This document shows, in pieces, positions 22,988-31,254 of a stretch of 60,631 nucleotides of DNA. Made by a program: the position numbers and the translations under genes. Positions within the stretch are counted from its first letter, which is position 1. Each line of letters opens with the position of its first letter. The notes below the pieces were generated by a model. It worked only from the letters and a program-made list of their open reading frames with translations, did not search any database and was not told the DNA's origin. Location: positions 1 through 60,631 of the forward strand of contig CAMLSI010000001.1 of assembly GCA_946482585.1 (NCBI GenBank). Reading direction: 5' to 3'. This stretch comes from an uncultured Lysobacteraceae bacterium (GTDB taxonomy: Bacteria; Pseudomonadota; Gammaproteobacteria; Xanthomonadales; Rhodanobacteraceae).

Positions 22988-24867
22988 TGGCTTCCGCACA
23001 CGTCGAGCCGACGAGCAATACCGTGCAGCCACTGTCCGCCGTCAACGACTTCGTCATCAAGTTCGCCAACGTCAACGGTTCGGGTTCGGCGTCCGCGAAC
23101 GAACTGTTCGCGAAGTCGATACTGCGCATGGGCGTGCCGGTGAGTCCGCGCAACATCTTTCCGTCGAACATCCAGGGACTGCCGACCTGGTACGAAGTCC
23201 GCGTGAACGAGCGCGGCTGGCTCGGCCGGCGCGGCGGCGTCGATTTCATGATCGCGATGAACCCGCAGACCTGGGACGCCGATCTCAAGGAAATCGAACC
23301 CGGCGGCTATCTGCTGTACGACTCGACCAAGCCGCTGCCGCGCTCGAAGTTCCGCGACGACGTGCACGTGATCGGCGTGCCGCTGACCCAGCTCTGCAGC
23401 GAGCACTACACGGTCGCGCGCGAACGGCAGCTGTTCAAGAACATCATGTACATCGGTGCGCTGTCGGCGCTGCTCGAGGTCGATCCGGCGGTGATCGAAA
23501 CCTTGCTGGCCGAGCAGTATCGCGGCAAGGAAAAGCTGCTCGACGCGAACAAGCAGGCGTTCCATCTCGGCCGCCGCTACGTGGCCGACCATCTCGCGCA
23601 TCCGCTGGGTCTGCGCGTACGCCGCGCCGACAACGTCGGCGAACGCATCTTCGTCGACGGCAACACGGCGGCGGCGCTCGGCTGCGTCTACGGCGGTGCG
23701 ACGGTCTGCGCGTGGTATCCGATCACGCCGTCCTCGTCGCTGGCCGAGGCATTCCAGAAATACTGCATGAAGTACCGCGTCGACGCAGCCACCGGCGCGA
23801 ACAAGTTCGCGATCGTGCAGGCCGAGGACGAGATCGCGTCGATCGGCATGGTCGTCGGTGCGGGCTGGAACGGCGCGCGCGCGTTCACGGCGACCTCGGG
23901 GCCCGGCATTTCGCTGATGAGCGAATTCATCGGGCTCGCGTACTTCGCCGAGATTCCGGTGACCATCATCGACGTGCAGCGCGGTGGTCCGTCGACCGGC
24001 ATGCCGACGCGCACGCAGCAGTCCGATCTGCTCGCGTGCGCCTACGCGTCGCACGGCGATACCAAACATGTCGTGCTGCTGCCGGAAGATCCGACCGAGT
24101 GCTTCGCGTTCAGCGCCGCCGCGCTCGATCTCGCCGACCGCCTGCAGACGCCGGTCTTCGTGCTGACCGATCTCGACATCGGCATGAACCAGCGTCTTTG
24201 CGCGCCGTTCGCCTGGGACGATGCGCGCGCCTACGACCGCGGCAAGGTCATGACTGCCGAGGAACTCGAAGCGGGCAAGGACTTCGGCCGCTACAAGGAT
24301 GTCGACGGCGACGGCATTCCGTACCGCACGTATCCGGGCACGCACCCGACCAAGGGCGCGTACTTCACGCGCGGTACGTCGCGCGATCCGTATGCGCGTT
24401 ATTCCGAGCGCGGTCCCGACTACATCTACAACATGGAGCGCCTGCTGCATAAGTTCGACACGGCGCGTTCGCTCGTGCCGCAGCCGCTCGCGCGTGCCGC
24501 GCCGCGGCCCACGCGTTTCGGCGCGATCCACTACGGCTCGACGAGCCCGGCCATGGCCGAAGCGATCGCGCTGCTCGAAGCCGAAGGCCTGCTGCTCGAT
24601 ACCCTGCGCGTGCGTGCGTATCCGTTTCCCGACTCGGTACGCGATTTCATCGCGGCGCACGATGCGGTCTACATCGTCGAACAGAATCGCGACGCGCAGC
24701 TGCGCGCGCTCCTCGTCAACGAATTCGGCGTCGATCCCGCGCGCGTGCCGGCCGTGCTGCACTACGACGGCACGCCGATCACGGCGCGTTACATCGCCCG
24801 CGCGATCGGCGAGCGCATGCGCACGGCCGCCACGCCTCATGATGCACGTCTCGGAGCCACGTCCTGA
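22987..24867 (+). CDS. 2-oxoacid:ferredoxin oxidoreductase, fused gamma-alpha subunit
   Basis: The 626-residue subunit has an N-terminal gamma domain (NVNGSGSASANELFAKSILR) and an alpha domain from about residue 220, with CAWYPITPSSSLAEAF, where the PITPSSS motif binds the 2-oxoacid, and TATSGPGISLMSEFIGLAY. A fused gamma-alpha chain is the layout of bacterial 2-oxoglutarate:ferredoxin oxidoreductases (KorA), which decarboxylate 2-oxoglutarate to succinyl-CoA or run in reverse. Substrate preference cannot be proven from the sequence. It starts at ATG 22987 with GGGAGG at 22975-22980, and shares ATGA with the next gene. Confidence 0.92.
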   Translation: MASAHVEPTSNTVQPLSAVNDFVIKFANVNGSGSASANELFAKSILRMGVPVSPRNIFPSNIQGLPTWYEVRVNERGWLGRRGGVDFMIAMNPQTWDADLKEIEPGGYLLYDSTKPLPRSKFRDDVHVIGVPLTQLCSEHYTVARERQLFKNIMYIGALSALLEVDPAVIETLLAEQYRGKEKLLDANKQAFHLGRRYVADHLAHPLGLRVRRADNVGERIFVDGNTAAALGCVYGGATVCAWYPITPSSSLAEAFQKYCMKYRVDAATGANKFAIVQAEDEIASIGMVVGAGWNGARAFTATSGPGISLMSEFIGLAYFAEIPVTIIDVQRGGPSTGMPTRTQQSDLLACAYASHGDTKHVVLLPEDPTECFAFSAAALDLADRLQTPVFVLTDLDIGMNQRLCAPFAWDDARAYDRGKVMTAEELEAGKDFGRYKDVDGDGIPYRTYPGTHPTKGAYFTRGTSRDPYARYSERGPDYIYNMERLLHKFDTARSLVPQPLARAAPRPTRFGAIHYGSTSPAMAEAIALLEAEGLLLDTLRVRAYPFPDSVRDFIAAHDAVYIVEQNRDAQLRALLVNEFGVDPARVPAVLHYDGTPITARYIARAIGERMRTAATPHDARLGATS

Positions 24868-25160
24868 TGGAAGCCACGCTCGTTTCGCAGATCGCTTCGT
24901 ACGTGATGCCGCTGCTCGTGCTGGCGGCACTCGCGGTGCTGCTGAGCAAGACCGGTTCGCCCTGGCTGATCGCCGCGCTCGCGTTCGAAGTGCTGTCGCT
25001 GCTGTGCCGCATCGCGCTGCACTTCGGCGCTGGTTCATTGCTGGCCATGCCGTTGTTCATGAGCGTCTGGCAACTGTTCGGCCTGTTGTTCGGCGTCTGC
25101 CTGCTCGGCTTCGCCGTGACCTGGCAGGCGCGCGCGCCCGAGCGCAGGGGAATGTCATGA
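24867..25160 (+). CDS. Small three-helix membrane protein inside the oxoacid oxidoreductase operon
   Basis: The 97-residue protein has three hydrophobic stretches, at about residues 10-27, 30-50 and 60-85 (SYVMPLLVLAALAVLL, WLIAALAFEVLSLLCRI, MSVWQLFGLLFGVCLLGFAV), joined by very short loops. It ends in a short basic tail. I do not recognise the family. It is translationally coupled on both sides (ATGA with the gene before, ATGTCATGA with the gene after), so it is made with the enzyme subunits. A membrane anchor or an electron-transfer partner for the complex is a reasonable guess but is only inference. Codon use looks like that of its neighbours. Confidence 0.85.
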   Translation: MEATLVSQIASYVMPLLVLAALAVLLSKTGSPWLIAALAFEVLSLLCRIALHFGAGSLLAMPLFMSVWQLFGLLFGVCLLGFAVTWQARAPERRGMS

Positions 25161-26212
25161 CTTTCGTCGCCAAACCGAAACTCCATCATCCGACCCTGCC
25201 GCAGAACGCGCTCTGCTACACGCGGCGCGACTACGAAGGCAAGATCAGCACGCTCTGCGCGGGCTGCGGCCACGACTCGATTTCTGCGGCCATCATCCAG
25301 GCCTGCTGGGAACTCAATGTCGAGCCGCACCGGCTGGCCAAGCTCTCGGGCATCGGCTGCAGTTCCAAGACGCCCGACTATTTCCTCGGCCAGTCGCACG
25401 GTTTCAACACCGTGCACGGACGCATGCCGTCGGTGCTGACCGGCGCGAACCTCGCGAATCGCGAGCTGATCTACCTCGGCGTTTCCGGAGACGGCGACTC
25501 CGCGTCGATCGGCATAGGCCAGTTCGTGCACGCGATACGCCGCGGCGTGAACATGACCTACATCGTCGAGAACAACGGCGTCTACGGACTGACCAAGGGC
25601 CAGTTCTCGGCGACGGCGGATCAGGGCTCGACCTCCAAGCGCGGCGTCGTCAACGCCGACAGCCCGATCGACCTGATCGGGCTCGCGCTGCAGCTCGGCG
25701 CCACGTACGTGGCGCGCAGCTTCAGCGGCGACAAGACGCAGCTCGTGCCGCTGATCAAGGGCGCGCTCGCGCATCGCGGCGCCGCGTTCCTCGACGTGAT
25801 CAGCCCCTGCGTCGCGTTCAACAATCACGCCGGCAGCACCAAGAGCTACGAATACGTGCGCGCGCACAACGATGCGGTCAATCGCCTCGATGTGATTCCG
25901 CAGCGCGAGGAGATCGCGGTCGACTATGCCGCCGGCGAAACAATAGACGTCGAACAGCACGACGGCTCGCGCCTGCGCCTGCACAAGCTCGATACCGACT
26001 ACGATCCGCGCGACCGCATCGCCGCAATGAACTACATCCAGCAGCACCAGGCGCGCGGCGAGGTCGTGACCGGTCTGCTGTTCGTCGATGCCGAAGCGGA
26101 AGACCTGCACACGCACCTGAAGACGGTCGCCACGCCGTTCAACCGGCTCGAGGCGCCGGATCTGTCGCCGGGCGCGGCCGTGCTCGCGAAGATCAACGCG
26201 GGTCTGCGCTGA
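25157..26212 (+). CDS. 2-oxoacid:ferredoxin oxidoreductase, beta subunit
   Basis: The 351-residue thiamine-pyrophosphate subunit has the iron-sulfur Cys pairs STLCAGCGHDSI and LSGIGCSSKTPDYF, plus a further Cys in VISPCVAFNNH. The TPP/Mg motif runs from GVSGDGDSASIGIGQFVHA through IVENNGVYGLTKGQFSATAD. It matches KorB-type subunits. The start ATG 25157 overlaps the end of the small membrane protein gene by four bases. Together with the fused gamma-alpha chain and the flavin/ferredoxin protein it completes an oxoacid oxidoreductase able to exchange electrons with NAD(P)H. Confidence 0.93.
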   Translation: MTFVAKPKLHHPTLPQNALCYTRRDYEGKISTLCAGCGHDSISAAIIQACWELNVEPHRLAKLSGIGCSSKTPDYFLGQSHGFNTVHGRMPSVLTGANLANRELIYLGVSGDGDSASIGIGQFVHAIRRGVNMTYIVENNGVYGLTKGQFSATADQGSTSKRGVVNADSPIDLIGLALQLGATYVARSFSGDKTQLVPLIKGALAHRGAAFLDVISPCVAFNNHAGSTKSYEYVRAHNDAVNRLDVIPQREEIAVDYAAGETIDVEQHDGSRLRLHKLDTDYDPRDRIAAMNYIQQHQARGEVVTGLLFVDAEAEDLHTHLKTVATPFNRLEAPDLSPGAAVLAKINAGLR

Positions 26213-26412
26213 GCGACGCGATACGCGACGACGAACGGGCGATCCGCGCGCTGATCCTCGCCTGGCACGCCGCAACCGCGCGCGGCGACGTCGAAGCCGT
26301 GCTCGATCTCATGACCGACGACGTCGTGTTCCTCGTGGCCGGTCAGGTGCCGGTGCGCGGACGCGAGGCGTTCGCGCGCGATGCGAATCTGCTCGGCGCC
26401 CGGGAGTCGTGA
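26209..26412 (+). pseudogene. Internally deleted SnoaL-like (SgcJ/EcaC, DUF4440-type) gene remnant
   Basis: A 67-codon frame overlapping the end of the oxidoreductase beta gene reads like the start of an SgcJ/EcaC-type protein: AIRALILAWHAATARGDVEA, LDLMTDDVVFLVAGQ, PVRGREAFA. It then jumps directly to RDANLLGA, which in this family is part of the C-terminal WxLARDANLL motif. About 70-80 residues in between are missing without loss of frame. It has no ATG, GTG or TTG; the first possible codon is CTG at 26209, which overlaps the preceding TGA. Full-length members are about 125-140 residues. It is most likely a dead remnant. Confidence 0.6.
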
Positions 26413-26516
26413 GTGTTCCGCATTCGTCGCGCAGCCGCTGAATCGGGTCCATTTACGCGAGAAGCCAGCCCGCGCACGCCGTTCGTGAAGATCACGTTAT
26501 TCGATCGCGATGGTCG

Positions 26517-26544
26517 TTGCAGGCGCGTCGAGCTGGGATATTCT
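26517..26544 (+). promoter_or_regulatory. Candidate promoter of the delta-60 repeat gene
   Basis: TTGCAG (26517-26522) and TATTCT (26539-26544) are spaced by 16 bases and end 34 bases before the start codon at 26579. Nothing else was seen in 26413-26578. Confidence 0.45.
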
Positions 26545-26578
26545 CGATGGACGTATATCGATCTTCAGGGGATCAACC

Positions 26579-28366
26579 ATGCGTGCAAGTGAAAAAGTAA
26601 AGTCAGCGTCGGTTCGCGCGGCTGCATTGGCAACGGCGATGACGGCCGCACTGTCCGCGGGGCGCAGCGACGCCAATCGAGCGGACCTCGATCTGTCCTT
26701 CGGCAATGACGGTGTCGTCGAACTGCAGTTGTCGGAGAGCAGCAGCCTGCTCGATATCGACGTGCAGGCCGACGGCCGCATCGTCGGCGTCGGGTATGCG
26801 AGCACCGCCGGGATACGCCAGTGGGCCATCGTACGGTTCAACACCGACGGCAGTCTCGATTCCGGGTTCGGCAGCGGCGGTATCGTCGTGATCGCGCCGC
26901 CGGGCGGTGCTTCGGCAGCGGCCACGGCCCGGACGCTGGCTTTCGACGCGCTCGGCAACATTCTGGTCGCCGGAGCGGATGTCATCTTGAGGCTCACGCC
27001 GGCGGGCGTGCCCGACGCAAGTTACGGTACTGCCGGTTTCTACAATCCTCCGGCACCGACGGTGCCACTGCCTTATCTCGAGCCGGGTCCCTTTTTCGCC
27101 GATCTGGCTCCCGATGGAGCGGGCGGTTTCCTCGCTTCGGGGGCCGTGGGGTACGGTGAGGGCGCGCTGTACTACGCACCTCATGCATCGGTGACCAAGC
27201 TGACGGCTGCCGGCACCGCCGATACGACCTACGGCAGCAACGGCACGGTGTTCTTGTTGGGTGCCTACCCGTCGCGGCTCTACAGCGGAACCTATCAGGC
27301 CGTGTCGTCGGGCAACGCGATCTACATCGCCGACTACGAGTGGGACCGATTCTCACAAAATCAGCTTCCGGGGGTGCGCAAGATCCTCGCCGACGGCAGT
27401 TTCGACACGAGCTTCGGAAATGCCGGTTTCCTGCTTCCGTTTACCAACACCTACGGCAATTTTGCCGGACATGTCGCCAGCGCGATCGCGGCGCAGTCGA
27501 GTTCGGGTTTCATCGTAGCGGGCACCGGCGGCGGGCATATTTTTCCGCGTACCGCCGCGGTATCGCGCATCACATCCGCGGGGCAGATCGATCCGACATT
27601 CACGAAATTCACGATGCCGGAACCCCCGGGTTCCACGGGCGGCACGCCGAAGTTGCTCGTCGATGTCGACGGACGCGTGATCATTGCCGGTTGGGAGCAG
27701 CCCGACGGGCCGGTCGTGGCGGGCCTGTTGCCGAACGGCACCCCCGATCCGGACTTCGGTGCGGCGGGAATTGCCTCGTTGCTCGTCCCGTTCGAAGGTG
27801 CTCCGAGCGCTGCGATCGCGCGACAGCCGGACGGAAAATACCTGATCGCCGGTTCCGGCGACGAAGGCACGGCGCCGGCGTCGATCTACGTGGCGCGACT
27901 GCGTGGCAGCGCCGTGATTCCACCTGAAGTCAACACGACGCCGGCTGCGGGCACGCTGCTGTCCGCATCGGGCGGGCTACCAGGGACCACCCGGTCGCTC
28001 GGCGCCGTGCAGTTCGTGAATCGCGGCAGCGATCCGCTGATCGTCAGCGGTTGCACGACCAGCGCCGGTTTCACGGCTGCGGCACCGTTTCCGCTGACCA
28101 TCGCACAAGGCGCGCCGCAGAGCGTGGCCGTGTCGTGCCAGTTGCCGTCGACGCCATTGACGACGATCGACGGCACGATGGTCTGTACGACCAACGACGC
28201 TGACGAACCGCAGCTGAGCTTCCCGCTGCAGTGCACCTCGGGCCTCGGCGTGCCCGGCGCGAGCTCGATCCCGACGCTGGGACGGGGCATGCAATGGCTG
28301 CTCGGCGCGCTGGTGGCGCTGGTCGCTCTCGCAACGATGCGCGGCGCACGCCGGCACCGGCGATAG
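26579..28366 (+). CDS. Secreted delta-60 repeat protein with IPTL-CTERM sorting tail
   Basis: The 595-residue protein has an N-terminal signal-like segment, then tandem delta-60 repeats with the LDxSFGxxG pattern: LDLSFGNDGVVEL, LDSGFGSGGIVVI, PDASYGTAGF, ADTTYGSNGTVF, FDTSFGNAGF and PDPDFGAAGIASL. These alternate with xxDGRIVxxG blades and probably form a beta-propeller. Residues about 470-560 look like a beta-sandwich (choice-of-anchor type) with Cys pairs. The C-terminus, SIPTLGRGMQWLLGALVALV then an Arg-rich end, fits the IPTL-CTERM surface-sorting signal. Start ATG 26579 has AGGGG upstream; an earlier frame start at 26510 lies upstream of the candidate promoter's -10 box and is unlikely. 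Confidence 0.9.
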   Translation: MRASEKVKSASVRAAALATAMTAALSAGRSDANRADLDLSFGNDGVVELQLSESSSLLDIDVQADGRIVGVGYASTAGIRQWAIVRFNTDGSLDSGFGSGGIVVIAPPGGASAAATARTLAFDALGNILVAGADVILRLTPAGVPDASYGTAGFYNPPAPTVPLPYLEPGPFFADLAPDGAGGFLASGAVGYGEGALYYAPHASVTKLTAAGTADTTYGSNGTVFLLGAYPSRLYSGTYQAVSSGNAIYIADYEWDRFSQNQLPGVRKILADGSFDTSFGNAGFLLPFTNTYGNFAGHVASAIAAQSSSGFIVAGTGGGHIFPRTAAVSRITSAGQIDPTFTKFTMPEPPGSTGGTPKLLVDVDGRVIIAGWEQPDGPVVAGLLPNGTPDPDFGAAGIASLLVPFEGAPSAAIARQPDGKYLIAGSGDEGTAPASIYVARLRGSAVIPPEVNTTPAAGTLLSASGGLPGTTRSLGAVQFVNRGSDPLIVSGCTTSAGFTAAAPFPLTIAQGAPQSVAVSCQLPSTPLTTIDGTMVCTTNDADEPQLSFPLQCTSGLGVPGASSIPTLGRGMQWLLGALVALVALATMRGARRHRR

Positions 28367-28390
28367 CCGCGGTTCGGTGCGCGTCGCCGA

Positions 28391-29512
28391 TCAGCGCCGC
28401 AGCCAGAGCTGTCCGCGTTGCCACGACATCGTCTGCGGCGAGGCGTCGTGGGCGATATCGATGAGGGTCCGGTAGAGCTCCGGCAGCGCCGGATCGAGTG
28501 TCTCGATGGCGATCGCGGCGATCGCCTGGCCGACGCCGGCGTGACACAGCGGAAGGTCCGGCGGCGGCGAACGGCTCACTACCCAGCTCGGCTTGCGCTT
28601 GCCAACGCCGATTCCGCGAGGCGCCCGAGTCCGGCGCGATGATGCGGTTCAGCAGTACCAGCGCGTTCGTGGTCATCGCGATAGGAGCTGATCGTCGCCT
28701 CGCGCAATTGCCAGCGCAAGCGTGCCTCGATGCCGCGCGCTGCGCCGGCATGGCGTTCGATGAGCGCGGCCGCGCGTCGATGTCGCCGGCCGCGATGCAG
28801 GCATCGTCGCGCGTTGCCGCGAAGTCGTCGCGCAAGGCGTCGGGCACGAAGGGCACGTCAGGCTCCGCGAGATCGAGCAGGGCCAGTGCGGGCTCGGGCT
28901 GGCCCAGATAGTGGCGCATGCGCGCGACGGTCGTCGCGAGTCGCACGCGCGTCGCGCGCCGTCGTTCCGAGCGATCGGCGAGCGCGAGCCGTCCGATCGG
29001 ATCGAGCAGTTCGCGCGCAGTGATTTCCTTTTCGTGCAGGCCCGGCGGTGCCGTCGTGTCGAGCGTGCGGACATGGCGCGTGTCACGCGTTCGGCGCGGT
29101 CGCGCTCGGCCAGCGTGGCCGCGTATTGCCGCAGCCAGGTCGCTATGCCGACCGCCATGACCGCGACGAACAGCAGCCCGGTCGCGGGCGCGATGCGGTG
29201 ACGCCGGGCGAATCGACCGAGCCGATACGGCGCCGGTGCATCGCCGGCCGTGCCACCCTCGCCGAGCGGCGCCTCGACCACGCAGGCGCGCGTGCCGAGC
29301 CGCAGCGGCGCGTCCGTAGTCGCGATCGGAATCACGCTTCTCGCGGCCAGACCGGCCATCCGGGCGTCGATGCTCAACAAGTCGGCGAGCCGCTGTTTCG
29401 TCCGCTCGTCGAGGTCGTCGCGCTGCGCAACGGCTGCCCTGCGCTCCTCGGGCCTCAGCGCGACGAGCGAATCGAACAGATGGCGCAATCGGAGAAAAGT
29501 GCTGTCGTCCAT
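28391..29512 (-). pseudogene. Degraded Ser/Thr protein kinase-TPR gene lacking its kinase domain
   Basis: Reading leftward from ATG 29512, the frame starts MDDSTFLRLRHLFDSLVALR and continues to LRLGTRACVVEAPLGEGG. This is the N-terminal helical region and the glycine-rich loop of an STPK. It then jumps to PYRLGRFARRHRIAPATG and a transmembrane helix (LLFVAVMAVGIATWL), the segment that normally follows the kinase domain. The whole catalytic domain of about 250 residues is gone. A frameshift near 29070 leads to EKEITARELLDPI and YLGQPEPALALLDLAEPD, the start of the TPR part. A further shift leads to HAGVGQAIAAIAIETLDPAL and the end WQRGQLWLRR. So the gene is dead, with at least one large deletion and two or more frameshifts. 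Confidence 0.75.
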
Positions 29513-29782
29513 GAGCAAGCCGTCGCTTGAGAGCGGCGTGACGTCAGGTGCGAGCGTGGGTGCGACGGTGAGCACGTCGCTCGGTGGCATGCAGCCGGTG
29601 CAGCGTCGTTCTGCCGGGCTCGAATCTGTTCGCGAGATCTGAGATGTCGCCGCGGCAGTCTCGCTGCCGGGTCATTGCCGTGCTTGCGGCGTCCGCAGAG
29701 TCTCGTTTCTCGCCCTGCGGCGCCGTTTTTTTCGGTCGGCCTGCCGCTGTGCATCGTGTTGCCGATCGCGAATCCCGCGTGT

Positions 29783-29806
29783 CCGGCGTGTCTGCAGACA
29801 CGCCGG
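29783..29806. promoter_or_regulatory. 24-bp perfect palindrome upstream of the 2-oxoglutarate permease gene
   Basis: CCGGCGTGTCTG followed by its exact reverse complement CAGACACGCCGG has no spacer and lies about 130 bases before the permease start. It may be a dimeric repressor operator or a hairpin. In the rest of 29513-29934 I see no convincing gene; the open frames there are Arg/Pro/Ala-rich shadows. Confidence 0.4.
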
Positions 29807-29934
29807 CGCTTCGCCGCCGGCGACGGCGCCGGCGTCATGGCGACGACCTGCGATCCGGCCTGCGCCCGATCGCGGCCTTGCTCAGGGGAGGCGGGGCCGG
29901 CACGCTTGCGCGATCCTTTCGCGGAGCCGTGCGC

Positions 29935-31254
29935 GTGACCTACGCCATTCCTGCAACCTTGACCACGGCGCAGCGCCTGCGCTCGATCTTCAGCGGCTCG
30001 GTCGGCAATCTCGTCGAGTGGTACGACTGGTACGTCTATACGGCGTTCGCGCTGTATTTCGCGCCGGCGTTCTTTCCGGCCGGCGATCAGACCGCGCAAT
30101 TGCTCAGCACCGCGGCGATCTTCGCGGTCGGTTTCCTGATGCGGCCGCTCGGCGGCTGGCTGCTCGGTCAGTACGCCGACCGGCACGGACGCAAGGCGGC
30201 GCTCGTGCTGTCGGTGCTCCTGATGTGTGCCGGCTCGCTGCTGATCGCAGTGACGCCGGGCTACGCACAGATCGGCGTCGCCGCGCCGGCGCTGCTGCTG
30301 GTGGCGCGCCTGCTGCAGGGACTCAGCGTCGGCGGCGAGTACGGCGCGTCGGCCACCTACCTCAGCGAAATGGCGAGCCGCGAACACCGCGGCTTCTGGT
30401 CGAGCTTCCAGTACGTCACCCTGATCCTCGGCCAGTTGCTGGCGCTGGCGGTGCTGATCCTGCTGCAGCGCGTGCTGCTGACGGCCGAGCAGCTACACGA
30501 CTGGGGCTGGCGCATTCCGTTCGTGATCGGTGCGCTCGCTGCGCTGGTGTCGCTGTATCTGCGGCGCAGCATGCTCGAGACCGAGTCCTTCCGCAGTCAG
30601 GCGACGTCGGCGGCATCGCGGCACCGATTGCGCGAACTGCTGCGTCATCCGCGCGAACTCGCGACGGTGGTCGGCCTCACGCTCGGCGGCACGCTCGCGT
30701 TCTACACGTTCACGACCTACATGCAGAAATACCTCGTCGTCAGCGGCGGCATGAGCAAGGACGACGCGACGGCGGTGTCGGCTGCCGCGCTGTTCGTGTT
30801 CATGCTGCTGCAGCCGCTGGTCGGCGCGCTGTCCGATCGCATCGGCCGGCGCCCGCTGCTGATCGCATTCGGCGTGCTGGGTACGTTGGGCACCGTGCCG
30901 CTGTTCGCCGCGCTCGCCCGCGGCGTGACGCCGCTCGAGGCATTCGGGCTGATCGTGCTCGCGCTGACCGCGATCAGCGGCTATACCGCGATCAACGCGG
31001 TCGTGAAGGCCGAACTGTTTCCGGTCGAGGTCCGCGCGCTCGGCGTCGGCCTGCCGTATGCGTTGACGGTCTCGCTGTTCGGCGGCACCGCCGAATACCT
31101 CGCGCTCTGGTTCAAGCAACGCGGCAACGAATCCGGTTTCTACTGGTACGTGACCCTCTGCATCGCCGTCTCGCTGCTCGTCTACGTGCTCAGTGCCGAT
31201 ACGCGGCGTACCTCGCGCATCGACCGGGATCCGGTCGTCCCGCCGGAACGGTGA
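29935..31254 (+). CDS. kgtP: 2-oxoglutarate:H+ symporter, MHS family of MFS
   Basis: The 439-residue inner-membrane protein has 12 predicted helices and closely follows E. coli KgtP through its length: SGSVGNLVEWYDWYVYTAFA, FAVGFLMRPLGGWLLGQYAD with the MFS loop DRHGRK, LLQGLSVGGEYGASATYLSE, FQYVTLILGQLLAL, FYTFTTYMQKYLV, PLVGALSDRIGRRP and KAELFPVEVRALGVGLPYA. The call as a dicarboxylate/2-oxoglutarate carrier is family-based. GTG 29935 is chosen because it gives the family N-terminus and has GGAG upstream; longer frames to the left have no signal. It lies 3.7 kb after an oxoacid:ferredoxin oxidoreductase operon that may use the same substrate. Confidence 0.9.
   Translation: MTYAIPATLTTAQRLRSIFSGSVGNLVEWYDWYVYTAFALYFAPAFFPAGDQTAQLLSTAAIFAVGFLMRPLGGWLLGQYADRHGRKAALVLSVLLMCAGSLLIAVTPGYAQIGVAAPALLLVARLLQGLSVGGEYGASATYLSEMASREHRGFWSSFQYVTLILGQLLALAVLILLQRVLLTAEQLHDWGWRIPFVIGALAALVSLYLRRSMLETESFRSQATSAASRHRLRELLRHPRELATVVGLTLGGTLAFYTFTTYMQKYLVVSGGMSKDDATAVSAAALFVFMLLQPLVGALSDRIGRRPLLIAFGVLGTLGTVPLFAALARGVTPLEAFGLIVLALTAISGYTAINAVVKAELFPVEVRALGVGLPYALTVSLFGGTAEYLALWFKQRGNESGFYWYVTLCIAVSLLVYVLSADTRRTSRIDRDPVVPPER

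Noticed and set aside
29591..29934. Possible small genes upstream of kgtP
   Set aside because: The frames are rich in Pro, Arg and Ala with no start signals; the only clear structure is the 24-bp palindrome.
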